Shown here one piece after another: positions 39,590 to 51,926 of a DNA stretch of 64,000 nucleotides. The notes under the pieces are model-generated. The model was given only the letters and a program-made list of their open reading frames with translations. It was not told where the DNA came from and did not search any database. The first letter of the stretch is position 1; each line of letters starts with the position of its first letter. Source of the DNA: Anthostomella pinea (lineage: Eukaryota > Ascomycota > Sordariomycetes > Xylariales > Xylariaceae); the NCBI GenBank assembly GCA_963556695.1, contig CAUWAG010000020.1, positions 3,534,001 through 3,598,000 of the forward strand. The letters are read 5' to 3'. Both the position numbers and the translations under genes were made by a program.

Positions 39590-42500
39590 GAGGCGGCTCG
39601 CTCATAGGCGAGCCGGTACCTAATATAGGGCGCCTGAACTCTACTTCACACCGCAACGGGACTTGTGTCATATACCTTACCTAACTCTACTACTGTTGTA
39701 TGCACGTATCATGACCATCCTCTACATTACAGTATGCTCCCGCTTCTATACCTGGTCTGTAGCCCGCGGGACCTCCATCTCTTGCGGTAACGCGCGTAGT
39801 TGTTCCACCGTGCTCCGACGTTATGTTCCATTGAGCTTTGCCCGGAGCGCCTAGTACGGTGATAGTTAGTGGCACGCAGAGCCCGCAGCCCAGTCATGTG
39901 CGACGATACGGACCACGGTAGGCTCCCTGCCTGCCCATCTACGCCGGTTTGGCTACGTTACCGGCCGCTTCTTTCGCGGGGTCAAAGATACGCACTTACA
40001 TCTGTCATGACTGATACATAATGCATGTGGCAATCTAGATGACACAGTTCGCCCAGTTTGTATTACGTGTGTGCGTTTGTAGCCTTCACACCGCCCAGTC
40101 GCACAAGGAACCTTGGACACGGCACGTTCGGTTCGGGGCCGCATCTTCAACCCGCACGGGACGGAGGAATATCCGAACGGGGATATTTGAGTAGTCAGTC
40201 TATAGGACAGTTTGATAGAAACACGCTCGCCTCCCTTAGTATGGTTGGCTGAGAGGAAATCCTCCATCCACCGATATGGTTGCCTGATTCTGCAACCCCA
40301 TAGGTCTGTATACGTGCGTTTCGTGTGAGCCCACAGCTACATTACCAGGTATGTAGGTAGGTAGGTTTGTATGTACGTGACGGCGGCACATACGTACGGG
40401 ACTTTCTGCAATGGCGCCAGCCTTCAGCTGCTTCAGGCAGACCGTGCGCGCGTACATATGCTGTCCATGCCATGCAATGCAGCTGGGCTCGTCCACAGCA
40501 CATGCATATCACCACTTTCTCTTGCTTGTTCGCTCCTCAATCACCATTTTTTTTTGGATGACTGATATCACTCTTTGAGGAAACACCCAAAACGCACGAT
40601 TCAGATAAAAAATCATCAAGGCGATCCCTGGGCGGTGGTAGATCGCGATCGGTCTCTGGTCATCTCCAGGGTCGTCGCTGAATCTGGCCCATGGTCATCG
40701 ATAGAGCAGATCCGGTGGACCTCGTTCGTGAAAGAAGCCATCAACCAAACCTCGGCTTGGTATACTTCACTCTGACAAGCCTTCGCTTCCATCGGTTGAT
40801 GACGGAGCCAGGCTTTCTCTCCGTCAGAAGCACGCTATGATGGCGACCTCAGAGAGTGGGAGAGAGCAGCTCCGAATTCGATCGTACAGTATTGCTGCAA
40901 CGTGACCCAGGCATCGCCAGTCTGCAGGCGGAGTCCTCGGCCATCCCTTGGCGCATGCATTTCATTCATATAAGCCCGGTAGTTTTTGCATCTCGCTTGC
41001 CTTATCTATTGGCTCTGCCGTGCGGCCGTCCAAAGTCGGTTACATCCCCGTCACAGGATACCGGTATGGGGAATTGTGGCGTTGTTCGTGCCGCCCTTAC
41101 TTGCCCGTGACAAAGAACATTATAACTGCCGTCCTCCTTGGGATTATAGTCTGGGGTGCTTTTAGCCGCAATGTGATGTTTTGCCGCACAAGAACGCCCC
41201 ACCAGCAGCTATCGCAGCGCCCATGCCCACTGCTTTGCTAAAGTCTCTGCAAAACGATTATGTAGGTTGACCGAGATAGGTGGCGATGGGTCTAGCATGG
41301 GTGTATCTCGTACTTTGCAGTGGCAAGAGCGGTATAGACCCTGAGGTGCAGATGTCCTGTGGACTACGGACACGCGGTTATTGTGGGTTTTGGTGCGATG
41401 TTGAGCTTCATGCTCGGTGCTCAGCATCGATTCAGCATGGTGGGCAGGAACTTACCATGGGTATGGACCTCTGTTCCAAGAACAATGAGAGATTGGTGCG
41501 TTGCCGGCATGTGCAAGCTGATGGCAGCTCGAGTCGCAGGAAACGACCCTCCGTATTAGCTCCCGGTGTGAGACAGCCATAGGCGACTACCATTGTGCCA
41601 CCTTGGGGAGCTCTCCAACTCTGTGAGGGTGAAGGCCGGCCTCGTAGCTTGCGAAATTGTCGCTGATGGAGGGTGGCATGCGATGGTGTGTCCACAGAGG
41701 CCACAATGCACCGTCACAAGGTACCATTGGTGGATATGGTACAATTTCTACCGGTGAAGTCGAGCCACTATGATAATCGCGGCCAAGACTGCCCCGTAGA
41801 TTTGGAAACTCAGGGCGATATTGCTCCCAAGTTGTGTCGCTATGTGGACGGCAGGAAGCACCACCGCCTGTCTGTAAATAGGGGGATGTAGAGATGCAAC
41901 GGCAGATCGTGAGTCGCATGCGGCCTAGACCGACGTCGGGCCACGCGCCTATGCAACCTTGAAGTATCGATGGTCCCCAACTTCTCCAATTTAGACAGCA
42001 GTACCCCTCATTATACTATTTGGAGCACCACAGACTCGGCAGGCATTTCATCATCGAGCGTGCTTCTGCAGAGGTTTTGGTGACCACTGTAGTCCACAAG
42101 GAGTCGTTTTCCGATTTCCCTGGTGACTGACGATCCTTGACAGGCGGGTAGCTCCCGTCGCTGTAATGCGTAGATCTGCGAGATGAACTCCTCCTAGCGG
42201 CCAGGTGATCATTGCTTGAATTTAGGGAGGCGGGTGACAACTCCGAATGAATCGACGTGGACTCGATCCATATGATAAGGCCTCCCTTGAAAACGCGAAT
42301 ATCGCGTCAGCTCTCGCTCGTTGGTGGCTTGGCAACTTCATTCCCCTGTCTCTTGTAGTGATACTGGCGAGACATTGTACAGAGTATTATTGGTGGTACG
42401 TTGGTCCTCAGGAAGACTATGGCATCTAGTGTGCCATTGACCATGGTGGAGCTCTGCAGGAAACTGGGGAAGAGACGACGTGCATGCAGTATCACAAGCA

Positions 42501-44813
42501 TCGTCCTGCAGGTTTTGCCGCGATCCTGTCTTCAAGGCGCTGGCCTCGAGTGTTCATCACTGATGAGCTCGTTCCGCAATCAGAGTATCTTTCCTTGGTA
42601 ACTCGGCTACCGTGAATATGATAGCGCCGTGATTGAGGTGACCCAACGTCGCAGCATATTCTACACCGAAGCTGATAATGTTGCTCCTTTTGGGGCAGCC
42701 TGCGACCTTCAACATCGATATTGATACTTGATCTGTCCAGAGGCGGATGCACTGTCCGACACGGACTGACAAGCGGTGACACCCATGTTGGCGTTTCTGG
42801 TCTCACACCCTCTTGGCTGGCAAGATTGACTGAGGTGATCATTAGCGAGCAACTTCACCCATCTAGATCCATGGAACATAGTCCATGACATCGTGCCGAA
42901 TGACAGGGGAGGGGTCCCTCGTCCTAGCTTCCCCTGTTGCCATGTGCGCAAGTGTCTCGCTCCAAGGCCGGGAATGCGGCATCTTGGCGTTGAAGACGCA
43001 TATGATACGGTACGTAGGCTGTCTCCTCCACGTTCAATCGAGACGGTAGCTTGCTTCTCTCGACCTGTGGTCCCTGAGCATGCCCAAAGAGGCTCTGGCC
43101 ATAACGTCGCTCTGCTGCCTAGTCGGCCAGGAGAGAATGTAAGTATTTGACTGCACATGACGATGAGTTGGTCGAGCTGGGAAGAAGTAATACCCGAAAG
43201 GCAAAAGGTTCCTAGCCTTACCCAGCCACTTACGCAATACTGACCGAGACCAATAATGCGTGATGAAGGCCAGGCTCAGGCTGCAAATGGTGCTGACCAG
43301 TGACCACTCAAGCTCTGCATTAAGCCGTCCCACGGCTGTTCGATGGACGTATGGTCGAATGGAGTGTGGACATGCATGCAGCGTGCATTGACGCGAGCTG
43401 TGCAGGCTCTTCAGATGTCAAATCTGTCCCGCGATGGAACCGGTCTCCCAGTGTGGCGGCCTGGTAACGTGTCAGGGGATTTCATGTTGCTTCTGCGGTA
43501 GGAAGTACGGGATTCTCAGAATCTGAGTAGGTGAAGTACATGTATGCGGAGGGTGGGGGATCACAGCTCATGCCGTAAAGAGCACGACCACCCCAGAGAT
43601 GATCGTTTGTCAGTGACGATCGTCTCTTGAAGTAGGGTGATTCCTTTCTTCAATGTTCGTACCACTCATCTATCTGAACCATTGAGGAGGACGGCGGAAC
43701 AGGTCCCGTTCTTGCCTTATAATTGAGAAGCCCTGTAAGAGATATACCCCGTTACAGAGTAATGGATCCACCTTGGGTATGCAAGAAGTGAAGGAAGGAG
43801 GTCGTCCCGTTGCATCGCCAGTGGGGCGGGCTGTAGATCTAGCCCTCCTCTCTTCAGTTCCGCTTCTTCGGCCACTTTGATGAGTCTCTGCCAATTGCAT
43901 CTCAACCTTGCAGTCGCAGTATAGCCCTTGTCCCGCCACGGAGGAGGCCACTTGAGACGACATGGCAGCTGTGTTGCGGGTGCTCGCCCGTTCTCACAGT
44001 GCAAGAGATGCTGCTCGACTTCTCCCTACCGCCATACAGTATCGTACCCCAGCTGGACTGCCAGAGTGATATTATTTGGTACATTTATGTTCCTCCATAG
44101 GCTACAGGGGATGCACATCCCCAACGGCATTTTCCAGGCAATATCGCCTCTTGCAGCACCGGCCTTGTGCCGTACAGTATCTGCATCACACAAGGTGACG
44201 GCACGACGGCTGATCTACCAGCATGGAGATACACCGAGGTGACCTTGACTACGACTGCAAAGCACACAGCATATCCGGCGCGAAATCCAGGATCTTGCTG
44301 CACCTCTGTAAGGTCGCATCGTGGTCAACGCCTTGCATACGAATCCCGAAATTGTCAAGTGCCTGCTGGCTTCTCAAGATAACTCGTTGATACATGACTG
44401 GACCTGATAGACTCACACACTGCTTTGCCAGGTTTGCGAATCCTTGGTTCTGCTCCGTTTCCTAGCACTTCCCTGACAGTGACAATCGATGATTTCACTT
44501 ACTGACATGTGTGTAGTACATGATGCCTCTGGTCTATGGTCTCAGTACAAAAGGGAGTGAGGGTTCCAAGCTCTGCGGATTCTACTCTTCTAATATTCTA
44601 TCGGAACTTGCTTTCATCCCAGCCCTATGTGGCATTCTTCTTTGAATACCACCGGAGCCGAGCTACTTGTTAAGAAAGATAGCTTCTTATTACCTTCCTC
44701 CTTCGTCGCATAAGCCTTCTACTCTCGGATTCAAGCACCCCTTTCTTGAACTCTAGTCTCATCCACACTACATCCCACACCATCCCACGCCCGGGTCGTC
44801 ATTTGCCCCTATC
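39590..44813. other. 5.2-kb region without an intact gene
   Basis: No frame on either strand exceeds about 150 codons or shows a family. A minus-strand stretch at 41751-41840 is a clear hydrophobic helix (ALSFQIYGAVLAAIIIVARL) resembling the first helix of Pth11-like proteins, but it runs into a TAG and the sequence beyond is not protein-like. The region may hold a heavily decayed gene, an RNA gene or plain intergenic DNA. The last 200 bp, C/T-rich, are the promoter of the dehydrogenase gene. A GTAG/GTAT microsatellite is at 40353-40378. Confidence 0.5.
41751..41840 (-). pseudogene. Relic of a membrane-protein gene (very tentative)
   Basis: Thirty codons read ATQLGSNIALSFQIYGAVLA and on to IIIVARLHR, then TAG, then KLYHIHQWYL in the same frame. 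The pattern of a first transmembrane helix ending in ARLH/RLY-like residues is usual for Pth11-like and other rhodopsin-domain proteins. No upstream start, no further helices and no splice sites could be found. It could be chance. Confidence 0.2.
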
Positions 44814-46275
44814 ATGGCGCCCTCCGCAGCAGCTGAGGTCGCGCCAATGCAGCTACCCGTCTACTCGAAGGGCTTGAGCAGCATCAGTGCTTCTGTCTTG
44901 CATGGGCCACGAGATTTGCGATTGGTGAGCTCCAGTCCGGTCATCATCTTACTGTTACACAAGATTGGGGGCCCTTCAGGCTTCGCTAATCTGCTTCGGG
45001 GAATTAATTAATTGACCTTATCTCAACAGGAGGTGAAAAGCATTGCAGAGCCCACCGTTGGCGAACTCCAAATCTCTGTCAAGTCAACAGGGATATGTGG
45101 CTCAGACGTCTCTTACTACAACAAGTTTGCCAATGGAGACCTCTGTGCCTGCAGCCCCCTATCACTGGGCCATGAGTCGTCGGGTACGGTGGTGGCCATT
45201 GGCCCCCAAGTGAACGGGTTCAAACTTGGCGATCGAGTCGCCCTCGAAGTCGGCATCCCTTGTGGCCAGTGTGGTATTTGCAGGAAGGGCAGGTATAACC
45301 TGTGCAAGAAGATGCGGTTCAGGAGTAGCGCCAAGAGCTTTCCTCACTTCCAGGGTACTCTACAGGAGAGGATCAACCATCCAGCTGCATGGTGTCACAA
45401 GTACGTCTTCCCTTGGATTGCATTTTTATAGTACTCAGTCATGATGTACTGACACGCCCTGTAGGCTTCCCGATCATGTCTCTTTCGAAGCTGCAGCGCT
45501 CCTCGAACCTTTGTCGGTTGCCATTCATGCCGTGAATCGAGCTAGTCCTACTCCAGGCTCGACGGCTCTCGTGATGGGTGCCGGGGCCGTCGGTCTCTTG
45601 ACCGCTGCCATGGCACGCCAGGCAGGATGCACCTCGGTCACGATTACGGATATCGATGCCGGCCGAGTTGACTATGCGGTCCAGCGAGGTTTTGCCACTC
45701 ACGGATTCGTGGTGCCTCGTTCTCTACGCAATTCATCCAGCAGCTCCGGTTCCTCCACACCTCTCGAGCCTGGCGCGATGACACCCTCGAGTGTATTTTC
45801 AGACTCGATCCACGGTCAGCTCGAAGGCGCCAAGGGTCTAGCTTCAGACATACTCTCCATCACCCAGCCGCTGCCGCAGTTCCAAAACGAGGATGAAGAT
45901 GAAGGCGTCGACATAAGCTTCGAGTGCACTGGCAAGGAAGTATGCATGCACACATGCCTCTACGCCACCCGGCCAGGTGGCAAGGTCATCATGGTGGGCA
46001 TGGGGACCCCTATTCAGACTCTGCCCATTTCGGTTGCGCACCTGCGAGAAGTCGACATCCTCGGCATCTTCCGGTATGCAAACACATACGCGACCGGCAT
46101 CCGCTTACTCTGTGCCCGGGAGTACGGAGGTGCCGTGCTAGTGCTACCCAGCCTCGATGACATGGTGACTCATCGCTTCAAGGGGCTCGGAGCTGCAAAG
46201 CGCGCCTTCGAGATGGCGGGCCGCACTGTGGACGATGATGGCAACCTCGTGCTCAAGGTCGTCATCGAAGCTTAG
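44814..46275 (+). CDS. Zinc-dependent medium-chain dehydrogenase, sorbitol/xylitol-dehydrogenase-like
   Basis: Exons are 44814-44924, 45030-45400 and 45465-46275, giving 430 residues, ending at TAG. The polyol-dehydrogenase form of the MDR fold is clear: catalytic zinc ligands in GICGSDV (Cys60) and GHESSG (His85, Glu86), the structural zinc lobe CGQCGICRKGRYNLC (Cys115, 118, 121, 129), the NAD-binding GAGAVGLL and FECTGKEVCMHTCLYATRPG. Such enzymes oxidise sorbitol, xylitol or L-arabinitol with NAD; which substrate is used here is not decided. The protein is about 50-70 residues longer than usual because of a Ser/Pro-rich and acidic insert after VTITDIDAGRVDYAVQRGFA, containing a run of serines (NSSSSSGSSTP) and EDEDEG, placed between the Rossmann strands. 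Probably cytosolic. Confidence 0.88.
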
Positions 46276-47037
46276 GCGCTGACATCGCCTGACCCCCATT
46301 GCGACTGAGCACCATTATGCAACCCTACAAGCACAACTCCATATGGGCCACGATTTTGACTGCAGGGCTACATGGCGAAAGGATATGCTGGGCAAAAATA
46401 GGACTTCGCAGGATAGCTTACGCCTGGTAATGAAAAGGAGAACATGAGTCTTCCGGGTAGGAAGGTGGTAGGGGCTTTTGACGTCGACCCATCAGCTGGG
46501 CCTTGACTTTCTGGGCGGTGGTTGCTCTTCTTTGAGACTCAAGATTCCGTACGGTATCAGAGTACTAGACTGGGATCATTGGGAGGTGGGCGGACGATTT
46601 TTGTCACTTGCTTTGGGAGGTTCGATCGACAAGGTATGAAGATCATGATTACATTTCACTGGGGTTTCGGGTAGTGGGTTGGCTTTCTGGTTCAACTTTA
46701 CTTTGATCTGCTGTCTCTCCTTCAACGTGACAACATGCCTTGTGTCACGCGCATACTATCATGGCAATTCAAGACTTCAGAAACACATATAGTCCTGAAT
46801 TGTGAAAATTGTTCATCGTCTCATAATCGTCTGTCTGTGATTATTAATCTATTGTGATCCTGATAACACACAAGTGTTTTGAGGCCAAATCTCGTCTCTG
46901 CGGAGTTTTAGCCTCCAGTGTTTGCCCAGGCAGCTTCAAAAGCCGCATACGAACGCCTCCTTCGCCATGCAAATGCAAGATACCATGCCAGTAAGCATCA
47001 CGTCTCTGAATCACGTCTTACGGAGGGCAAGAGCCTC
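46276..47037. other. Intergenic, convergent 3' ends
   Basis: Between the dehydrogenase (+) and CSN6 (-). Only UTR-type sequence is visible. Confidence 0.7.
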
Positions 47038-48315
47038 CTAGACTGTCAGGTCTCCGGCAAGAAAGTAACTCGAGTTGTCCGCGATCTTCTTGCTCTGAGT
47101 CTTGGCGCCTTCCACGATGCCAAACTTCCTGCCGATGCTTCTTGCCTCTGTGACACTCTGCATCACGTCATTCATCAACTCCATCAGGTGTACATCGTTG
47201 GCTTCGCTAAGCATCTCCTGTTCGTATGCCTCAGCAGCTGACGGGACCATGAGTGACAATCGGTTGACGAGGGCTTGAATCGAACGGAGGATCGTGTATG
47301 AAGGTGTGGTGTGCTCGCTGTCAGAGCCAGGAGCTGCAGCATGGCCTCCGGACAGGTAAGAGGGAGGGAGGCGTTCGAGGTACGTGGTCAGCAGGTTAAT
47401 ACGTGACTGCAGCATCTTGATGGAGTTCGCCTTGGCTGTGAGTGCCCCAATCATCTCCTCATCCTCTCTGGACAAGATGTGCTCCTCAGCTTCAGCTTCC
47501 TTGTCGTCTTCATCCTTGCCAGTCATCGGCTGTTTGCCTTTAGGGTTTTTCCCAGCAGCAGCCGCAGCAGCCTTCTTTTGGTCCCTAGGCGCCACTGCAG
47601 TGGCATTGCCGGCTCCTCGCGCGACAAAGTCCATACTGATCATCTCCGCTTCACCGGTCTCCACTGAGTACGGTAACTCGCGGAACTTCAACTTGAGCGG
47701 TGGTTCCCCATCTCGCATCTCCTTGTCTTCTCCTTGGTCGGTCTTTGGCTCGTCCACCTCATAGTTCGATTCGTAGATGGTCAAAGGCAGTCTGCTGCCT
47801 GCAGAGTGATCGACTGCTTCCTCTGGGTGGAAACCAAGCAAGAGTGACGACTCATTGTGTTCGGACAGGATCCAGCTGTGGATAGGGAGGATGGATGCTG
47901 TCGGGCCGCTCTTTGGAAGTAATGTGTACCAGCCAACAAGGTCGAGTTGGGGCGAGCTGTGGATGATTTTCACTGCAGGTCCTTTGTTAGCTACACGTAG
48001 CTGTATACTCTGGCTCCCAAGCAACACTGAGGTTCACGTACTTTGTGTTATGCGCTGGGCAAACCAGTCAGCATCAAGGTGGACATCTCCATCTTTGGCC
48101 ATAGTAGCACACTCAAATGCATGCTCTATTGTGACCTCTCGCCCATTCTGCTGTCCTATCAATGCACCAACAATCGGGCCGGGCTGCTTTCTGAGCGTGT
48201 GTCGTGTGATGTAATCGGAGATGGTGAGGAGGACAAGGGGGTGAAGGACGGCCTGCAGTCCTGAGTCTGAGGACTTCTGTGACGACAGAAGCGGGTTGTG
48301 GTCTGCCGACTCCAT
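47038..48315 (-). CDS. CSN6: COP9 signalosome subunit 6 (CsnF)
   Basis: CSN6 is one of two MPN subunits of the COP9 signalosome, which removes Nedd8 from cullins and so controls ubiquitin ligases. Exons are 48315-48042 and 47972-47038 (intron 69 bp, donor GTACGT, branch GCTAAC), giving 402 residues, ending at TAG. The MPN domain covers about residues 20-230 ([37 protein letters not shown], then DLVGWYTLL); it lacks the zinc-binding JAMM residues, as expected for CSN6. An Ala/Lys/Glu-rich insert ([17 protein letters not shown]) follows, then the C-terminal helices ([20 protein letters not shown] to [13 protein letters not shown]). The protein ends [11 protein letters not shown]. It is divergent from the gene at 49274. 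Confidence 0.92.
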
Positions 48316-49273
48316 CTTTCCTGGTGGTGAACAGCAGAGCCAGGAGTTTGTGGAGTGGCAAGCTTGTCGAGCTGTTGGATGTGGTTGTTTGTGGTGTCTT
48401 TTGGAGATACCACAAGGCTGCAGCTGTAGGTAGCTTCTGGTGGCAGCATTGAGGTGCGTTGGTGGGTCAATGTCTGGTGCCACATGAGCCCCTCGTGTGG
48501 CTGATGCTTGCTGTGCTGCACTGTGGCTGCCCCTGGCATTTCATCGGTGCGTGCTCATGTCCTTCCTTGCAACATGAACTTCACAGGTCTTGTCCTTCTC
48601 CTTGTCCCAAAATTGTGCTTAACGGACAGCTCATCTACTTACTGTTGATGATACCAGTATCAATCCTTCTGAGCCAGGAATCGTCAAATGGGCCAACCGT
48701 ACTATCGGCATGCTATCACATCACCCGGTGTCAAACCACTTCCCCTTTTCTGGCAATATCAGAGGCCGGCACATACACAGCCCTTGACTGGCGGCCGAAA
48801 AGCTTCACCAGTATGCTCTCCTTCTCCTTATAGCCCTCTTGGCTATATGTGTGAGTTTGAAACCCCGTGCTGATCACAAGGCTCGTGCAAGCCTGTGCAA
48901 GTGCTGCAACCCGTCATTGTCTGGGCTGTCTTTGGTTACACCCCTGAACCCCTAACGCTTCGACCCCAGTTGATTATGTCTCTTTGCTTCTACCTTCATA
49001 GTCAGGCTCATCAAGGCCCCGTGTCGGTGAAAGAGGCACTCTGCCAATCTAAGCTGTTCAATCATGTGGCGTCTTTCAGGTTCTGGGCTATTCATGTCTT
49101 AGGCACTCTCGCGCTACACTCATCTTCATATCAAGTGATACCTCAGCAGATACAAATAGCCTCAGACGTTGGCCTGCTACGGTCCCGGTTAGCCTGTATT
49201 CCCGAATATTGGAGATCGTTCATGCGAAGCTTCTTGCTGTATCAATCAAGTCTTGTGTGTTCGAAAGGTAGCA
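48316..49273. other. Intergenic, divergent promoters
   Basis: About 960 bp between CSN6 (-) and the gene at 49274 (+). Probable promoter and long 5' UTR of both. Short frames (for example 48895-49437 +) overlap the start of the next gene in another frame and are not credible. Confidence 0.6.
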
Positions 49274-50974
49274 ATGTCAGCAGGCCTTCCTCCGCAGAGC
49301 CAACACGAGGCACAACTCCCTCCTGCACGTATTGCAGCTCCTACTTCTGCACACGGGGCCATCGGCACTCATCCTACCTTGGACACATCTTCAAATGTCG
49401 TCACGCCATCCAAGAGACCATCCCAGAGGTCGGATGACGATATTCAGTTCATCTCCTGCAAACCTGTCAAGAGGCGCAGAATCAGCGAGCAGAAGCCCAA
49501 GCCCATGACTCAACAACTGAGGTTCATTCCTCCTGCCCCTGTTGCAACTGTTACAACTGTTGCCCCTGTCACACCAACGCCTGCGCCATGCAACGACTCC
49601 AGAGAGTCAGAACGACGAGTGAGTACTGGAATGGTTGGTCTACCCTCGGGTGTCAATGCAATGGAACTCACATGCGCCTTGAGAGGAGTGTCTCTGCCGG
49701 TATTGGAAAAGTTCGTACTCGATCAACCGTTTCGGAAGCCGAGACCAATGAGTCCTCCAGAGCTCTCGCCCAAGTCATTACCACAGACGATATCTCCCGC
49801 ATTATTGAGCTTCCATGCCAACCAACACGCACCAAATCCATTTGGTTTTCCAGCAGTGGCCAGTCATTCTATGTCCTACATGGCACCCAGTCAGAATCCT
49901 GCCGAACAGATGGTACATACACACTGTCCATCAAGCACTGCTGCGGGGTTGGATCAAATCCATGTACTCAACACGCCAATTAATCCGACAAAATCATCGG
50001 TTCGTGGATCTATGGAGACTTCCCAATCTATCAATACGAAAAGTACAGCTATGCCTCCTCCTCCTACGCCTACTCCCGATGCTTCTTCAGCTCCTGACTC
50101 TGCACGGCACAGTTCAGCTCACCCAGAGCATGACCCGCACCATCTCTCACGGGCCAGCACATCGAAGCAGCCGTGCCAAATCTGCATAAGATTACGACAG
50201 CAGGCTCAGTTCGCAAGATCCCAGGGACTTCCTGTCATGAACCCTAATATGCCTCATCATCATATGATGGGACAAATGCCGCAAATGCCGTGTCATCAGT
50301 CATACGGCCAGCATCTCCATCCTCAGATGATGGCCATGGCTGCGAATAACATGCACCCATATAATCCAGGCTTCTCTCCCTTCATGATGCCGATCAATGG
50401 CAACCCGTTTGCTACGCTACCATCTCCTATGCAGGCTCCGGTGCAGGTGCAACAAGCACAACAAGGGGGTGGGCATCAGAACCCGGGACCAAGTGCTCAA
50501 CCAGCACCCAGAAAGACCGATGATTCAGCTCATGACCCAAAGAATTCGCCAAAAAACAGCCCTGCGGAATCCGGAGCGCCCTCGAGTCCTGTGAAGCCCC
50601 CCTCCAGTCTCATCCAACCCACATATCGGAAGCACTCCCCCAACCTGATTGTTGACGTCGCGGAAACCTGTCAGGAGAAGTTCCCCTTCAAGGAAGTCGC
50701 CGAGCGCCACGACACTTCGGTGGAGAAGGTATTTGACGTCTTTGCCGCCATCATAAAGGTTCCTCTCCTGCGGTGCCCTACTGATCGACGTAGGCCTGGA
50801 AAGCTAGCAACGACACGGGTCAAGGAGTACACGAAGGCGAAGAAAGACCTCCAGGAGTCTCGAGCTCAGGTCGCACCTGGTGCTAAGCAAGATTATTACG
50901 TGACCCCGTCGACGATTGCGCAAAGTCTGGGTCGTGTGGAGTTTCCCGAGGGTTTCAAATTCGGACAATGGTGA
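49274..50974 (+). CDS. Conserved fungal nuclear-type protein, function unknown
   Basis: One exon of 566 residues, ending at TGA. The N-terminal third is disordered and carries DDDIQFIS, which fits a SUMO-interacting pattern, directly followed by a basic nuclear localisation-like KPVKRRRISEQKPK. The middle is rich in Pro, Gln, Met and His (for example MPHHHMMGQMPQMP) and has a CxxC pair in QPCQICIRL (Cys301, Cys304). The last 110 residues form a compact, conserved-looking domain: SPNLIVDVAETCQEKFPFKE, then HDTSVEKVFDVFAAIIKVPL and LRCPTDRRRPGKLATTRVK. I recall a similar C-terminal domain in other Sordariomycetes without an assigned role; a chromatin or SUMO link is inference. An upstream exon is possible; the ATG at 49274 is the first in frame with the domain. 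Confidence 0.75.
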   Translation: MSAGLPPQSQHEAQLPPARIAAPTSAHGAIGTHPTLDTSSNVVTPSKRPSQRSDDDIQFISCKPVKRRRISEQKPKPMTQQLRFIPPAPVATVTTVAPVTPTPAPCNDSRESERRVSTGMVGLPSGVNAMELTCALRGVSLPVLEKFVLDQPFRKPRPMSPPELSPKSLPQTISPALLSFHANQHAPNPFGFPAVASHSMSYMAPSQNPAEQMVHTHCPSSTAAGLDQIHVLNTPINPTKSSVRGSMETSQSINTKSTAMPPPPTPTPDASSAPDSARHSSAHPEHDPHHLSRASTSKQPCQICIRLRQQAQFARSQGLPVMNPNMPHHHMMGQMPQMPCHQSYGQHLHPQMMAMAANNMHPYNPGFSPFMMPINGNPFATLPSPMQAPVQVQQAQQGGGHQNPGPSAQPAPRKTDDSAHDPKNSPKNSPAESGAPSSPVKPPSSLIQPTYRKHSPNLIVDVAETCQEKFPFKEVAERHDTSVEKVFDVFAAIIKVPLLRCPTDRRRPGKLATTRVKEYTKAKKDLQESRAQVAPGAKQDYYVTPSTIAQSLGRVEFPEGFKFGQW

Positions 50975-51075
50975 TATTCAGAAAGACTACCTTACTACAA
51001 ACTGCAGGTTTCATTTGGTCATTTGGTCGGAAGCAAGGGAAGTCAATGTTCTTACAGCAATGAGTGTACTATCTT

Positions 51076-51926
51076 TCATTCAATGTTCGACGATATACTT
51101 CTCTTGACTCTGCAAAGGAGCGGCTGCTTACCGTCAACTTTGTCATACTTCGTAGCCAATCTCAGCCACACGTCTGAATCTTCAATCGCCTCTTCTTCGT
51201 CGACGCCGGTGTAGGAGCACGTCGGCTGCCTGCGCCCCTTTAATGTCTTTGGAACATATGGGCGTACCGTCCGTAGGCTGTCTGCCGACTCGTAGCCCAA
51301 CTCGGACTCACCGTACTGCGAGGCGGCCTCGGATTCCTCCTCCTCCCCATATTCTCCCTCATGATCCCCCTCTTTCCACCACCCGAAGCCCGGTTCTCAC
51401 TCTTACCCGCAAGATGGCCCTCCAAGCGGCGCAAGCGCTCCGTATACCGCGCCGGCAAAGGCTTTGGCGTACGCGACACCACCGTCGGGATGCGCGCCAG
51501 GTGCCCATCGATCAGCAGCGTCCGGACCTCCATCCACACGCACTTCCCATCTCCCCAGCGACACTCGCCGCTGTACCCCGGGAACTCGACCTCGAGCGCA
51601 GATCGGCTCCGGCCATAATCCCTCGCGGCGCCGATCTCCCGGTTCGAGCGCGCGCGCAGCGCGTTCATCCGCTCAACGCACTTCTGAACCTCGTCGACGC
51701 GGCCCTGGCGGTCGTTGTTGTACAGCTGCGCCATGAGCTCGTGGTGCCGCCTGTCGTGCTTCTTTTTGATCAGGCGCGTTTGGTGCTCGGGATCGCAGGC
51801 TGCGCATGTGTCGGCGAGGTGGTGAAGCGGGCCTTTGGGAACGGCGCATTCGCCGCGCGAGCAGCGCGTGGTGTAGTGCGTGAGGATGTGGCCGCAGGAC
51901 ATCTCGGTTTGGGTGCCTTCGCACAT
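51076..51926 (-). pseudogene. Conserved Cys/His-rich fungal protein, reading frame interrupted (-1 shift)
   Basis: From ATG 51926 the frame encodes a Cys/His-rich N-terminus (CGHILTHYTTRC, then HHLADTCAACDPEH), as in a family of small fungal proteins I remember without a known function. A charged helical part and EFPGYSGECRWGDGKCVWME follow. That frame runs to 51240 but becomes Arg-rich and un-protein-like after about 51390. A second frame, shifted by one, is clearly protein-like from about 51400 to 51076 (EGEYGEEEESEAASQYGE, then RPYVPKTLKGRRQPTCSYTG and EAIEDSDVWLRLATKYDK). The switch falls at or near a run of five Gs on the minus strand (51370-51366), so a one-base loss there, or an assembly error, would explain it. 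A 35-nt intron after GTAAGAG would also fix the phase but is too short. Call as a single gene with a shifted frame. Confidence 0.65.
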
